NCBI GenBank assembly: GCA_012934845.2
Contig: WNNJ02000909.1
Span: 1-64,000, forward strand
Source of the DNA: Pomphorhynchus laevis
Lineage: Eukaryota; Acanthocephala; Palaeacanthocephala; Echinorhynchida; Pomphorhynchidae
Length of the DNA: 64,000 nucleotides
Direction of reading: 5' to 3'
Made by a program: the position numbers and the translations under genes. The first letter of the stretch is position 1. Each line of letters opens with the position of its first letter. The notes beneath the pieces were generated by a model. That model saw only the letters and a list, made by a program, of their open reading frames with translations, was not told where the DNA came from and did no database searches. Positions 36,501-45,929 of this stretch are shown one piece after another.

Positions 36501-39140
36501 GATCTGATCATTCAATGGCAGGTACAGCTAAAATACTGCAAACATTAAATCCATTCTTCGATGTGCTGGTAAGATTATATCTGAGTTATATCGCAAACCG
36601 AATATCACGTGTACTCAGTCTCTCTAGGTTACTCATACACCATATAACATATCCGCAGCCACTTCGTTGTTGCTAAGTTCTTGTTAAATTTGCTCAGAGA
36701 CATGTAAACGGATGATTAAAAGAACGATTATTATATCTAAACTTAAAAGTTGTGAATTCCCCTAAATGGGCCATCATTTAGGTTGATCGACAATCGAAGA
36801 GGATATTCTTTGGATTCACACATAACGAAAAAGACAAAGTGAACACACAAAAATTTTTGGGAACGTTTATCGTCCACAACATTAGCATGAATCGCTTTGA
36901 AGATGGTCTAATACGACAGATACCATCTCGTACAAGAATCTACTATTCCTCTAGAAGGTATTTAGCATCCGTGATGAAAAGGAAACCTATAGCTTAGCAA
37001 ACATTATATGTCGTTTTATCAGATAAAATGTAAAGAATGTGATGCAACTTACGTGGGTCAGACTAAATGATCATTACAACTTAGAATAAAGGAATATAAT
37101 AATGCTCAAAGGAAAGGGGACATGTCATCTTGTATTTCGAACCATTCACTCAATAAAATACACCATATTGAGTTCGACGATGTCAGAGTACTTGCAAAAG
37201 AACAAAATAACTATAGACGTATAATACTTGAGTATATGCAAATAAATAACAGATAAGAAATTATTAAATATTAAATTATAATAAATCGGATTATAATTTA
37301 AGAATTCCCATTGATAGTATGGACTAAGAAAATTTCTTCGTATTCTTCCGTTCCCATGGGATATAAAGAAATTTTTTTGTAAATAAGTACTATCTTGAAA
37401 GAAAAGGTAATGGATACTTTCAAAAATTTATATAAAATTTTTTTTCTCGTGTGGATAATTTATTATACTTAGGACAAAATTGTATATTAAATACAGTTTA
37501 TTATTTAAAAACTTTTATAAAACTGTATATTTTATTATTTAAAAAATTCTTGATAATCTTGTATTTTGTGAATAGATTTATATAAAATATGAAGGTTTTA
37601 TAATAAGATAAGAGGTGTTCACTAAAGACTTCTGAATTATCAAAATTCGACATTTAGTCTTCGACTAAATGCCGAATAAATGCGGAATAAAGGACTTTAT
37701 TAATTACCCTCTTGAAGGGGGGTAATTTTCTATGTAAAAAAATAACACAATATGGATCAATATCTCAAAAGTAATACTTGAAAATTAAAAAATAACATAT
37801 TTATATTATGTTATATCAAGTTACTTCTTTTTCTACCGTTTTTCCGCTTAATTGCAGGTCCGCTGTCAAGTTACTTAAAGATAATAATTTTTTAAGTATT
37901 TATTTATTATTTATTGACAAATATAGTACTTTTACTTTTGTAAGCTAAGAATTATAAATTACTCTTACCAAATATTGTGCATAATAATTTAGGAGTAGGC
38001 ATCCTTTTGAGGTTGTATCTTGTAAAAGAAATGAAACTCGTTCGTATTCTTCCAGATCAAATAATGATTTTGCTCGTAAATAAACTTTAAGCTCAGATCC
38101 AAATGCCTTGAAATTAATAGAGTCAAATTAATACAAATTACAAAACAGATTTTATAAAAAAATAAGCACAGCAAAAGTCCATTTTTAAAAAGTGAAACAG
38201 TTGAATATTTATCCAAAAAATTTTAAAAACATCTGTTTAAACAGAAAAAGAAAATATTATGTTTATAACAATACTTTCCTAATTATTTTAAAGCAACTTT
38301 AAATTTCAAACATAATAGATAAATTCATTAAAATTGCTTATCAGTAAATGTTTTAATTTTACAAATTTAATTATTTAAATTTTGAAACAAAATAGATAAA
38401 ATACGATAGAAGTTCTTTACTTTTATATTTCACAAGTTTCTGTTAGCATCATCAGAAAAAGCATATTTTTAGATAGTTTCTTGTAGAAACTATTCGTTTG
38501 TACAAATAGAAATTAAATAAATATAGTTATTTGTACTTCTGTAATCCAGTTGCAATATTAAAAGTATAATAAAAAATTGATAAATTATTTTATTAAAATT
38601 ATGAATTATTTAAACATGTAAAAACTATTGATTATTATGTCTTGACATTTTCCACGAGAATGAAAAGGCAAATTTATTATTAAAATTAATTTGTTTTTTT
38701 GATTCTTAGGGATAAAGCCAAGACATTATTAAATTTATTCCGAAAATAATCATACGCGGTAATCATATCGAATTATTTAAATGCTACAATTCTAAACTAG
38801 CATATCAAGTGCCCTATTTAAATATTATATTGCAAGGCTAAAACAGCTCTAAAACAATATTTTTTAAGTAAACATTACCTCTTTCAAATCTGGAGACGTA
38901 GGTAATTCATCCAAGGGATCTCTGCATGCCAAAAGCATATCACTGCACCTTAAATATCATAAGCATTAATATCATATTAATATCATAAAATGATTTTAAA
39001 ACTCACCATTGCTTAGAAAATTTGAGACCAAGTAAATCAAATTCACACATAGCTGTATACAGATCAATCGATGCATTGACTGGCATTTCACATTTAAGTA
39101 ATGACTCTGGTAGAAAACTCATACTGGCTAAAAGTGGCAT
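27578..39140 (-). CDS. CDC23: Anaphase-promoting complex subunit 8 (CDC23), complete, 14 exons
   Basis: TPR scaffold subunit of the APC/C ubiquitin ligase that drives exit from mitosis. Minus-strand exons: 39140-39007, 38948-38879, 38106-37969, 35835-35796, 35749-35653, 35602-35470, 34549-34369, 33442-33336, 33287-33206, 33159-32995, 32228-32126, 32069-31932, 29386-29308 and 27736-27578. All phases agree and sum to 542 codons including TAA (541 residues; human about 597). Hallmarks, which I match to remembered human CDC23: LYTAMCEFDLLGLKFSKQW at the N terminus, LKYLKLPNHWVRNLFFAH, HETCCVLGNYYSIIKEHCKA, NPYYVFAWTLAGHECMEL, EYRAWYGLGQTYEIMKMP, CYWKAYCVGDCEN and ALRYLGQYYERHDD. The last exon reads past a possible donor into KYPVNKLINKLAS and a stop, so the extreme C terminus is less certain. 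Small exons 4 and 5 rest on weaker similarity but fit in phase. Intron 3 carries a Penelope-like element. Confidence 0.92.
29387..31931. other. CDC23 intron 12
   Basis: 2,545 bp of AT-rich intron. I see no gene, no recognisable transposon and no array in it. Confidence 0.6.
32455..32490. repeat. Perfect 16-bp hairpin in CDC23 intron 10
   Basis: Arms 32455-32470 (GCACGACAACATAAAT) and 32475-32490 are exact reverse complements with a 4-nt loop, GTAA. Confidence 0.95.
36300..37265 (+). mobile_element. Penelope-like element fragment (RT plus GIY-YIG endonuclease)
   Basis: In CDC23 intron 3, antisense to the gene. The RT part reads GVEMGSPLEPTLANIYMDEW and then a YWRYVYDM stretch at the catalytic position, where family members usually have a YVDD-type motif. 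About 600 bp later comes the C-terminal GIY-YIG nuclease typical of Penelope elements: CKECDATYVGQT, then RIKEY and an SNHSLNKIHHIEFDDV segment. Frames are interrupted and the 5' part is missing, so it is inactive. The sequence upstream from about 36.15 kb may belong to it. Confidence 0.8.
37266..37968. other. CDC23 intron 3 remainder
   Basis: AT-rich intron with no recognisable feature between the Penelope-like fragment and exon 3. Confidence 0.55.
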
Positions 39141-39292
39141 CTTCAATTTATTAAATGATATTTGTATCGACTACATGATACGAATAATATTTCATACACA
39201 TGTATTGTTTATAACAATAACAACTAAATATTATAAAATATATAGCAGGTTTAGAAATTACCAATAATTATAATAATTAATATATCAATTTA
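39141..39292 (-). promoter_or_regulatory. CDC23 upstream gap, about 150 bp
   Basis: All the non-LINE DNA left between the CDC23 start codon and the 3' tail of the upstream LINE. It is nearly pure A/T, and no specific promoter element can be singled out. Confidence 0.4.
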
Positions 39293-39375
39293 TATAAATA
39301 ATAATACAAATTTATTAAATGTGGCAAATGCGTACAAGCTGTACGCTTACAAGTCCACAAACAAAAATGAGAAAG

Positions 39376-42284
39376 TCAAGCAGTTAAATTGTTCAGATGG
39401 GATCGGATTTGTCGTTTGAAGCACTGCAGGGAAGTTGATTGGCGTATATGAATGGGCAGATAATTCCACGATAGAGGAGCAGCCACCAGGAAGGAGCGGA
39501 GTCCAAAAGAGGTAGAGTAGTTTGGGACATGTAAAAGAAGGGAATTACAGGAACGCAAGGAACAGTAAACAGGACGGGAATTATCAAGAAAAGGAAGGTT
39601 GAGAAATGAAGGGGTATGAAAAGTTACAAGGCGGAAAGCAACGATAAGAAGACGAATTTGAAAACGACAATAAATTGTAGGCAAATCGAGAGAAGCAAGA
39701 TGGTAGGATGTGTGATCAAAACGACGAAGACGGAGGAGAATTCGGACAGCTGCGTTGACGATGCGTTGTAGGGGAAAAGGAGTGGATTTAGGTGAGTTGG
39801 AAAATAGACTAAGACAATAATCGAGTCTAGAAAAAAGGAGAGATGATATGAGAGTCATACAAGAAGGGAAATCGATCAATCTACGAACTTGACGGAGGTT
39901 GCGGAGTATCAAGGTAGATGAGCGTACTTTATCTCTAACGAAAGGTTTAAGTGAAAGTCGGTTGTCAAAATGGAAGCCAAGGAAAACGAGATTATCAACG
40001 ATAGGAAGAATTGTAGAATTTAATGATACGGAGGGATGTTCGAAGCCGAGGCGTCGAGGTAGGATCCACATAATTTTGGATTTATCAGGATTCCGAGAAA
40101 GGCAATGGGAAGAAAGATGATTGGAAATTGAGACAAGACAGTCGGAAGCGGAAACACTAAGATCGTGAATACGATAAACAGGTGCATGATCATAGATGAG
40201 AATGTCATCAGCATATTGCATAATATGGAAGTTAAATTTATGAGAAATCGAAGACAAATCACTAAGAAGAAGAGAGAAAAGTATAGGGCATAATACAAGC
40301 CTTGTGGAACACCTGACGGAATGGACGAAGGATGGGAGAGAGAAGAGTTAGAATATACGCGAAATGTACGGTTGGATAGATATGAAGAAAACCATGATAC
40401 AGTGGGTAAAGAGAAGCCATAATCATGACGAAGGCGATGGAGAAGAATCGAGTGATCGACGATGTCAAAAGCAGACGATAGATCAAGAGAAACTATGACA
40501 CTACATAATTTATGATCGCGCGATATGAGTAAGTCGTTATAAACTTTAATACATGCAATTTTGGTAGAGTAATTAGAGCGAAAAGCGGCTTGGAAGGGAG
40601 GAAATAAGTTAGAGGAATAGAGATATGTATTAACTTGCTTAAGAACGAGACGCTCAAGGAGTTTAGAGAGGGTTGGGAGAAGTGAGATTGGACGGTACGA
40701 AGATGGTAGTGAAAAGTCGAGAGATTGCTTTTTGATGATAGGACGAACAGTGGCGCATTTCCAGATGGAAGGAAATGTACAGCTACGGATGGACGAGTTG
40801 AACAATGTGATTAGGAAGGGTAAGATAAAAGTGCAGATATTTTTAAGTAAGTGAGTGGGAATTGGGTCAGAAGGAGAGGTTTTATTAGGTAATGACAGCA
40901 GAACCGAAGAAACTTCATCAGACGAAACGGGAAGAAGGTGGAATAGTTCTGGGAGGGAAGTATTTAAAGATAAGAGTGGGTACAAGGGGGCTATGGGTAG
41001 TAGGGAAAGTAAATTAGATAGCTTAGTTTGTAGATAAGAAGAAAATTCATCAGGATTTATATTACAAGGGGTAGATGATCGTGAAAGAATTGAGTTTAAG
41101 ATTTTCCAATGAGATTTCGAGTTGGAAGATGACTCGAGTTGATTTCGCCAAAAGAGAGTACGTTTAGTACTTATAAGAATGAGATGTGAACGGTGTTGAG
41201 AAAAGTAGGAATCACGAAGATTTGGAGGGAGTGAGTTGGGTGAACGTTTAAGAAAGCGTTTATACATACGAAAAGAGTGACGGAGTCGACGCTTAGAAAG
41301 ACTACAGTCAGAATCGAACCAGGGAGCATGGCGCAAGCGCTGGGAACGTCGAAGTCGACTAGGTAGAAGGTTATTGAGGATCGACGTAAGTTCAGAATCA
41401 AACAGAATGCAGAGATCATCGGGAGAGAGATAGTTAAGAGGAAGTGAAAAGAGTGAAGAATTGAGTAAGGATGTGCAGAGAATAGGGATATCGAGAAGCT
41501 TCCAGGGTCGACTAGGTGTAGATAATTGTAAAGGCGGAGAAGGAGGATGGGGACGAGTAAGAGTAAGAGTGACAAGGAAATGATCGGACAAACCAGGATC
41601 AGTAATTGACAAGGAGGTATAGTCATTGAAGCAGTTAGGAACAGCAATGATGTCGAGAGCACCGCCGAGAATATGAGTTGGGCTTGTTGAAAGTAATTTA
41701 TAGTTAAAATCAGAAAAAAGATTAGTTAAAGTGATAGAGTCAGAGTCAGACGGGCGATCAAGACGAATGTTAAAGTCACCGAGAACAAAAGAAGGAGTAT
41801 AAGACAATGAACAGTGAGACATTAGATCTGCAAGGTCGTTAAAGAAGATACGTGATGGGGCAACTGAACCTGGACGGTATACAATCACAAGTTCCAGAGG
41901 GAAAGGCGTTGATAATCTGCATATGAGTAATTCGAACGAGGTGTAACGGATGTTAACGTTGATTTTACGTAAAGACATTGGGTGACGAGCAATGGCAACA
42001 ATACCGCCATGGTTAGACGCAGTAGATGTATGAGATGTAATTTGACGAGCTGATTCAACTAGAGAACAACCAGAGCGACATAGACGACGAATAGCAAGAT
42101 CGTTGGAGTCAGTGTGCCAGGATTCGGTAATGCAGAGAATATCGATAGATAATTGATCGAAGATATCGAGAAGCATATCAGCTTTATGAAGAATGGAGCG
42201 AGTATTGAATAGACTAAGACGAAAAGTATGCTTAGGAGCGAGATCGACTAGCGAAGAAGACAAGGGGGAGAGATGGGACGCCAT
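39376..42284 (-). pseudogene. LINE family A ORF2 (endonuclease-reverse transcriptase), one frameshift
   Basis: Starts MASHLSPLSSSL, overlapping ORF1. Apurinic-type endonuclease motifs: FNTRSILHKADM, CITESWH, PSFVLGDFNIRLD and LSDHFLVTL. RT motifs: SSYRPISLLPTLSKLLERL, VIVSLDLSSAFDIVDHS, IPSGVPQG, then MQYADDILIYDHAP in the next frame. A single-base loss relative to other copies, around 40289-40302 just after GVPQG, breaks the frame. Beyond it the frame is open to the stop at 39376. At the KSKIM position this copy has TGG (KSKIMWILPRR), where two other copies have TAG. Confidence 0.85.
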
Positions 42285-43573
42285 CGAATTTTTGGCCTTG
42301 TGTGAAGAACGTGAAAATTTCCGTTGATTTTACGTATAGATAAGGATGACTCGCCGTTTGTTTCACGTCGATGTTTTTCAATGCGAGCTAAATTGAGCTG
42401 GGCAATATCAGAAGGGGAGCGGTCAGGAAAGATACGGCAAGTAGATGAAGTGGTAAGAAGTTTAAAACGTTGGGAGAGTACCGAAGAGGCATGTGAACTA
42501 TGTCGGAAAACGATTTTTAAGAGTGGAGGACTGAGATGATTTGATTTAGTGGATTTGTTTAAACGAATAAAGGATACAGGAGCGATATTATTGAAGAGTG
42601 ATGGGTTATCATCAGGAAGAATGGTTGCTAGGATAGACCTGAAAGCAGATACATCATCATCGAGGCGAGATTGTGGAGAAGCAGATTCGGAAAGCTTTAA
42701 GTTTGATATGATTATACAGCGATCGCGCGAAGGAAAACGATTTCGTGGAAGTGGTGGACGGACAGAGCTGGTTGGAGTCGAGGTAGATGAGCAGATAGAA
42801 GTGGAAATGACAGGGGTGCTTGATAAAGAATTAATATTGGTTGGAGCAAGTGTGACAGGAGCGAGGTGTTGAATAGGTTGATCAGAGATGTGACTGGATA
42901 TGATTTTAAATGAAGGATGTAACTTATTGGGAAGTGTTACGTGGGAGGTAGAGTAAGGAGAATTAAAATAGGTTGGGGCATGAGTGACAGGAATGGAGTG
43001 TTGAATTAGTTGATCGGAAATGTTACTGGAAATGATTTTGATGGAAGGGTGTAAATTATTGAGAGGTGATACAGGGGGGGTCGAGTAAGGAGTTCGTGAG
43101 GAGAATAAAGAAGTTTGAGATTTATTTAGATTGGGGGAGGAATAGGAAAGAGGAGGTACGAGATGAAAAGCTTTGCCGTTAGCATTGTTAGAATGAGAAA
43201 GATTAATGGAAGTTTGGTACGTAGTTGAACGAGGAGTGTGTGAGAGAGTAGGTTTAATAATGGGATTATATGATGCGAAGTCAGGTGTTGATGCGAGGGA
43301 AACATCTAAAACAGCATTGGTTTGAGTGGTCGTGTGTGATACAGGAGTAGAGGAACAGGATAGCTGTAGTAGTCGTACTGATGTACAGAAACCGCAAGTG
43401 AAATGTTTAAGTTTATACACTGAGTGGTCGGATATTTTAACACGAACAAGTGTCCATACATCGCAATCTTTGGAATCGCATCCAACTTCAAAGCTGGTAT
43501 AACCATCATTGCATTCCGATGTGGAAGATTCTTGATCAGGAACAGGGATCTGAGATCGCGCTTTTTTAGGCAT
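42248..43573 (-). CDS. LINE family A ORF1 protein (441 aa, intact)
   Basis: Nucleic-acid-binding ORF1 of the element. The N terminus has a zinc-finger-like pattern, VGCDSKDCDVW followed by FTCGFC. The middle is a long Ser/Thr/Pro-rich linker. The C-terminal third holds an RRM-like RDRCIIISNLKLSES, then PPLLKIVFRHSSHASSVLSQ, and a basic end (IRWRPISPPCLLR). The same layout is seen in the ORF1 of family B. The stop codon lies 37 nt inside ORF2. Confidence 0.85.
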   Translation of the reverse strand: MPKKARSQIPVPDQESSTSECNDGYTSFEVGCDSKDCDVWTLVRVKISDHSVYKLKHFTCGFCTSVRLLQLSCSSTPVSHTTTQTNAVLDVSLASTPDFASYNPIIKPTLSHTPRSTTYQTSINLSHSNNANGKAFHLVPPLSYSSPNLNKSQTSLFSSRTPYSTPPVSPLNNLHPSIKIISSNISDQLIQHSIPVTHAPTYFNSPYSTSHVTLPNKLHPSFKIISSHISDQPIQHLAPVTLAPTNINSLSSTPVISTSICSSTSTPTSSVRPPLPRNRFPSRDRCIIISNLKLSESASPQSRLDDDVSAFRSILATILPDDNPSLFNNIAPVSFIRLNKSTKSNHLSPPLLKIVFRHSSHASSVLSQRFKLLTTSSTCRIFPDRSPSDIAQLNLARIEKHRRETNGESSLSIRKINGNFHVLHTRPKIRWRPISPPCLLR

Positions 43574-43655
43574 GACCTTTTATCGATAGATTGAGCTCAA
43601 TCCGCGAGCGTAGCGAGCGGAACTGACAGGAATAATCTGGAACTGACAGGAATAA

Positions 43656-43979
43656 TTGTAAGATGTTGTAACCAAGAAAATTTTTACTTTTATCACAAAA
43701 TTTTTTTTACTATTATCACATCGTCTAGATCATGGATGTCAAGCTCAAACACTTCGGCGACCACATTTTACACTAAATAAACACTTTGGTAGCCACATTA
43801 TACTAAATAAAAGCTGATTTATCCTTTTCCAATTCTAGCGGTTGGTCTAGAGAACATGCCCGGCGACCCGAATTTGGCTTGTAGGCCGGTGATTACCCAT
43901 ATATGGTCTATATAGATAACAAAATATGAATTTAGATAATAGTTATTTTCATGCTGTTTTCAATCACATATTGTTAATT
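43656..43979. other. Unassigned sequence between LINE copies
   Basis: No recognisable coding sequence. The GC-richer patch near 43840-43910 (GGTCTAGAGAACATGCCCGG) may be a fragment of another repeat. Confidence 0.4.
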
Positions 43980-45060
43980 TTATGTTTCTTTTGTTATTTT
44001 AGAGTATTAATATACAAATATTAGGAAAAGTTAAGTCATAATACATTATAATTGTAGTCTTCAACACTGAGGAATTGTAATCCTTCAAAAATATCGGTAA
44101 CCGATTGATCGCTAAGGCACTTGAGTATACAAAAAGCATTACCTTGCTGAACGGCTACGCTTAATCGCTACCTAATCAAATCTCACCTGTGTCGAATTTC
44201 ACATCGTAGCAGATGAGAAATCTTTGGTATGCTGAAACTATATCGCAATAGAAACAGCGCATCCTGTCTAGATGGATCGACCATTCGTTTGAAAGGGTTC
44301 TTGAGAAGCGATACGCATTGATTCACGGTTTCATTAACCGTCAAATCGCTTCATACCGAAGTGCCCAAGATGACAGCGTCGTTGGGATCAGTCAGAATGC
44401 ATTTGGGAATAAGTCCAAGAATTGAATTTGATCCTTAGGATCACGGGTTATTAAATCCGGCCTTTGAGGATTTAATGTAAGTCCAATTCTCATCCGCTGG
44501 TCGATTTTGTTAGAAACATCCAAATAAATTGTATCCGAAATACAGTCGTCGAGATACCATGGGCAAACGGGGACTGGCAGATTTTGACAATTTCATTTAA
44601 GGCAAGCTAGAAAAGCAGGAGACCGAAAGTGTCCCCTTGTTGAACACTTCGGTTGACGGAATTATTGATGTGCCGGCAATAAGTTGACTATCGCCACCGT
44701 AGCACAGGTGGACGAATAGCAGGTAAGCTGGTAGCTTCCTGCGAACCATTTCAATTATGTGGCCACGGTTAAGTGTTGAACGCGTTATGAAAGCCTAACT
44801 TGACAAGCGCAGCTCTAGAAACTAAGACGTTTGCAATACAGTATCTGGACGCGTGAGTCACAGCTTTAACTCCTCGAAGGATTCCAACGCCAAATTGTCG
44901 AAAATGTGAAGTAGCCCATGTAATACATTACCTTGTTGTGTACAAAGAAGCACATTGAGAAAAAGTCAAGATACAAAAATATAAACCTATAGGAATGCAA
45001 ATCAAGACACTTCAAACGGTCTCATACGAATTCCCTATACAAAAAATTTTTTTAAAGTCA
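43980..45060 (-). mobile_element. Decayed non-LTR reverse-transcriptase fragment of a different clade
   Basis: Minus-strand remnant. In mixed frames it shows KLGFHNAFNT, then VFNKGT and VQQGDTFGLLLF at about 44.60-44.65 kb, and LALNEIVK. These fit the RT block pattern NAFN / GVQQGDPLGPLLF found in a group of non-LTR elements distinct from families A-C here. It is heavily degraded. The boundaries are approximate. Confidence 0.55.
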
Positions 45061-45208
45061 TGCCGATGAACTCAGCCTTGAAGAGAAATATCGTGTTATT
45101 TTTCATAGGAAAACAGGGATGCATGAAATACCGGCATGGTTTTCATATGAAAAAACCTGTACAATATTCAAGATGTAGTCTAACTAAAAAGTTATGCAAA
45201 ATATTAAA

Positions 45209-45245
45209 CATTTGTGCACTATTTTTGATAAATAGTGCACAAATG
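45209..45245. repeat. Perfect 16-bp hairpin at a LINE 5' junction
   Basis: Arms 45209-45224 (CATTTGTGCACTATTT) and 45230-45245 are exact complements with the loop TTGAT. The right arm ends within 1-2 bases of the first nucleotide of the family B fragment at 45247. Confidence 0.93.
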
Positions 45246-45246
45246 A

Positions 45247-45700
45247 TGCCGTTCGAATGCTCATACGTCTTCGTCGCTTTGACCACACATCCACTTATCT
45301 TGCTCAACTCTCCTGGCCTACCATCTACATCCGCATACAACTCCGCCTTCTCCTCGTAACTTTTCGTCTCATCGCTCTCGGATCCCAATCGTTCATCCAC
45401 CTCCCTTTCTAAGACGACACTCGCCCCACCTCTCTATCACTGCGTTCCATTAATTCCCTCTTACTCTACGTTCCCAATTACTCTAACAACTACGGATCTC
45501 CGATCCTCCCTCGTCGCCGCTCCACTCGCCTAGAATCAGCTCCCACTCGACGTCCGCCACGCTTTCTCCTTTATTGCATTCAAATGCCGCAACCGTACCC
45601 ACCTCCTCGAAGCATGATTTAGAATTTTTTAGATTTTATTGTTGTTGTGGTCTTGTAAGCTTGCGCCGGCACGCATTTTCCACGTAAAAATAAATATTTT
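45247..45700 (+). mobile_element. 5'-truncated family B LINE, 3' end
   Basis: Matches the last 450 bp of the full family B element (from about 57443 there): FECSYVFVALTTHPLIL in one frame corresponds to FECSFVSVASTTHPHIL in the same frame there. It ends with the 3' signature GCGCCGGCACGCATTTTCCACGTA-like sequence and A/T. ORF2 is interrupted by point changes. Two further 65-bp partial repeats of the tail (TTTTTATACAATATAAGGCAC) follow to about 45790. Confidence 0.82.
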
Positions 45701-45929
45701 TGATGTATTTTTATACAATATAAGGCACAGCCAGCATTTGCCACGTAAAAAAATCTTTTTTAATGTATTTTTATACAATATAAGGCACGACCAGCTTTCG
45801 GAGATGGCCGTGCTTTCGAAGATGGCCGTGCTTTTCGGAGATGCTAGCAAAATATTATATATGGTTCTTGAATATATAGTTCTATTCGCATATATATAGG
45901 TTCACTTCTTTGTATTAGGCATTAAGCCA

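Larger units (their letters stand above)
39293..43655 (-). mobile_element. Family A CR1-like LINE, near full length
   Basis: Non-LTR retrotransposon of about 4.36 kb with 5' UTR, ORF1, overlapping ORF2 and a short 3' UTR. The 5' end carries a short GACAGGAATAAT duplication and a GC-rich start (GCTCGCTACGCTCGCGG) shared with the copy beginning at about 52125. The 3' end has the stem GCGTACA/TGTACGC (39330-39346), ATTTGCCAC, and a tail of A/T-rich repeats. It sits upstream of CDC23 on the same strand. The CR1/L2-like clade is inferred from the EN-RT order and RT motifs. Confidence 0.9.

Noticed and set aside
42324-42872. Plus-strand open frames with Arg/Glu-rich translation, and their mirrors at 52893-53441.
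   Set aside because: Antisense shadows of LINE ORF1; they recur because ORF1 recurs.
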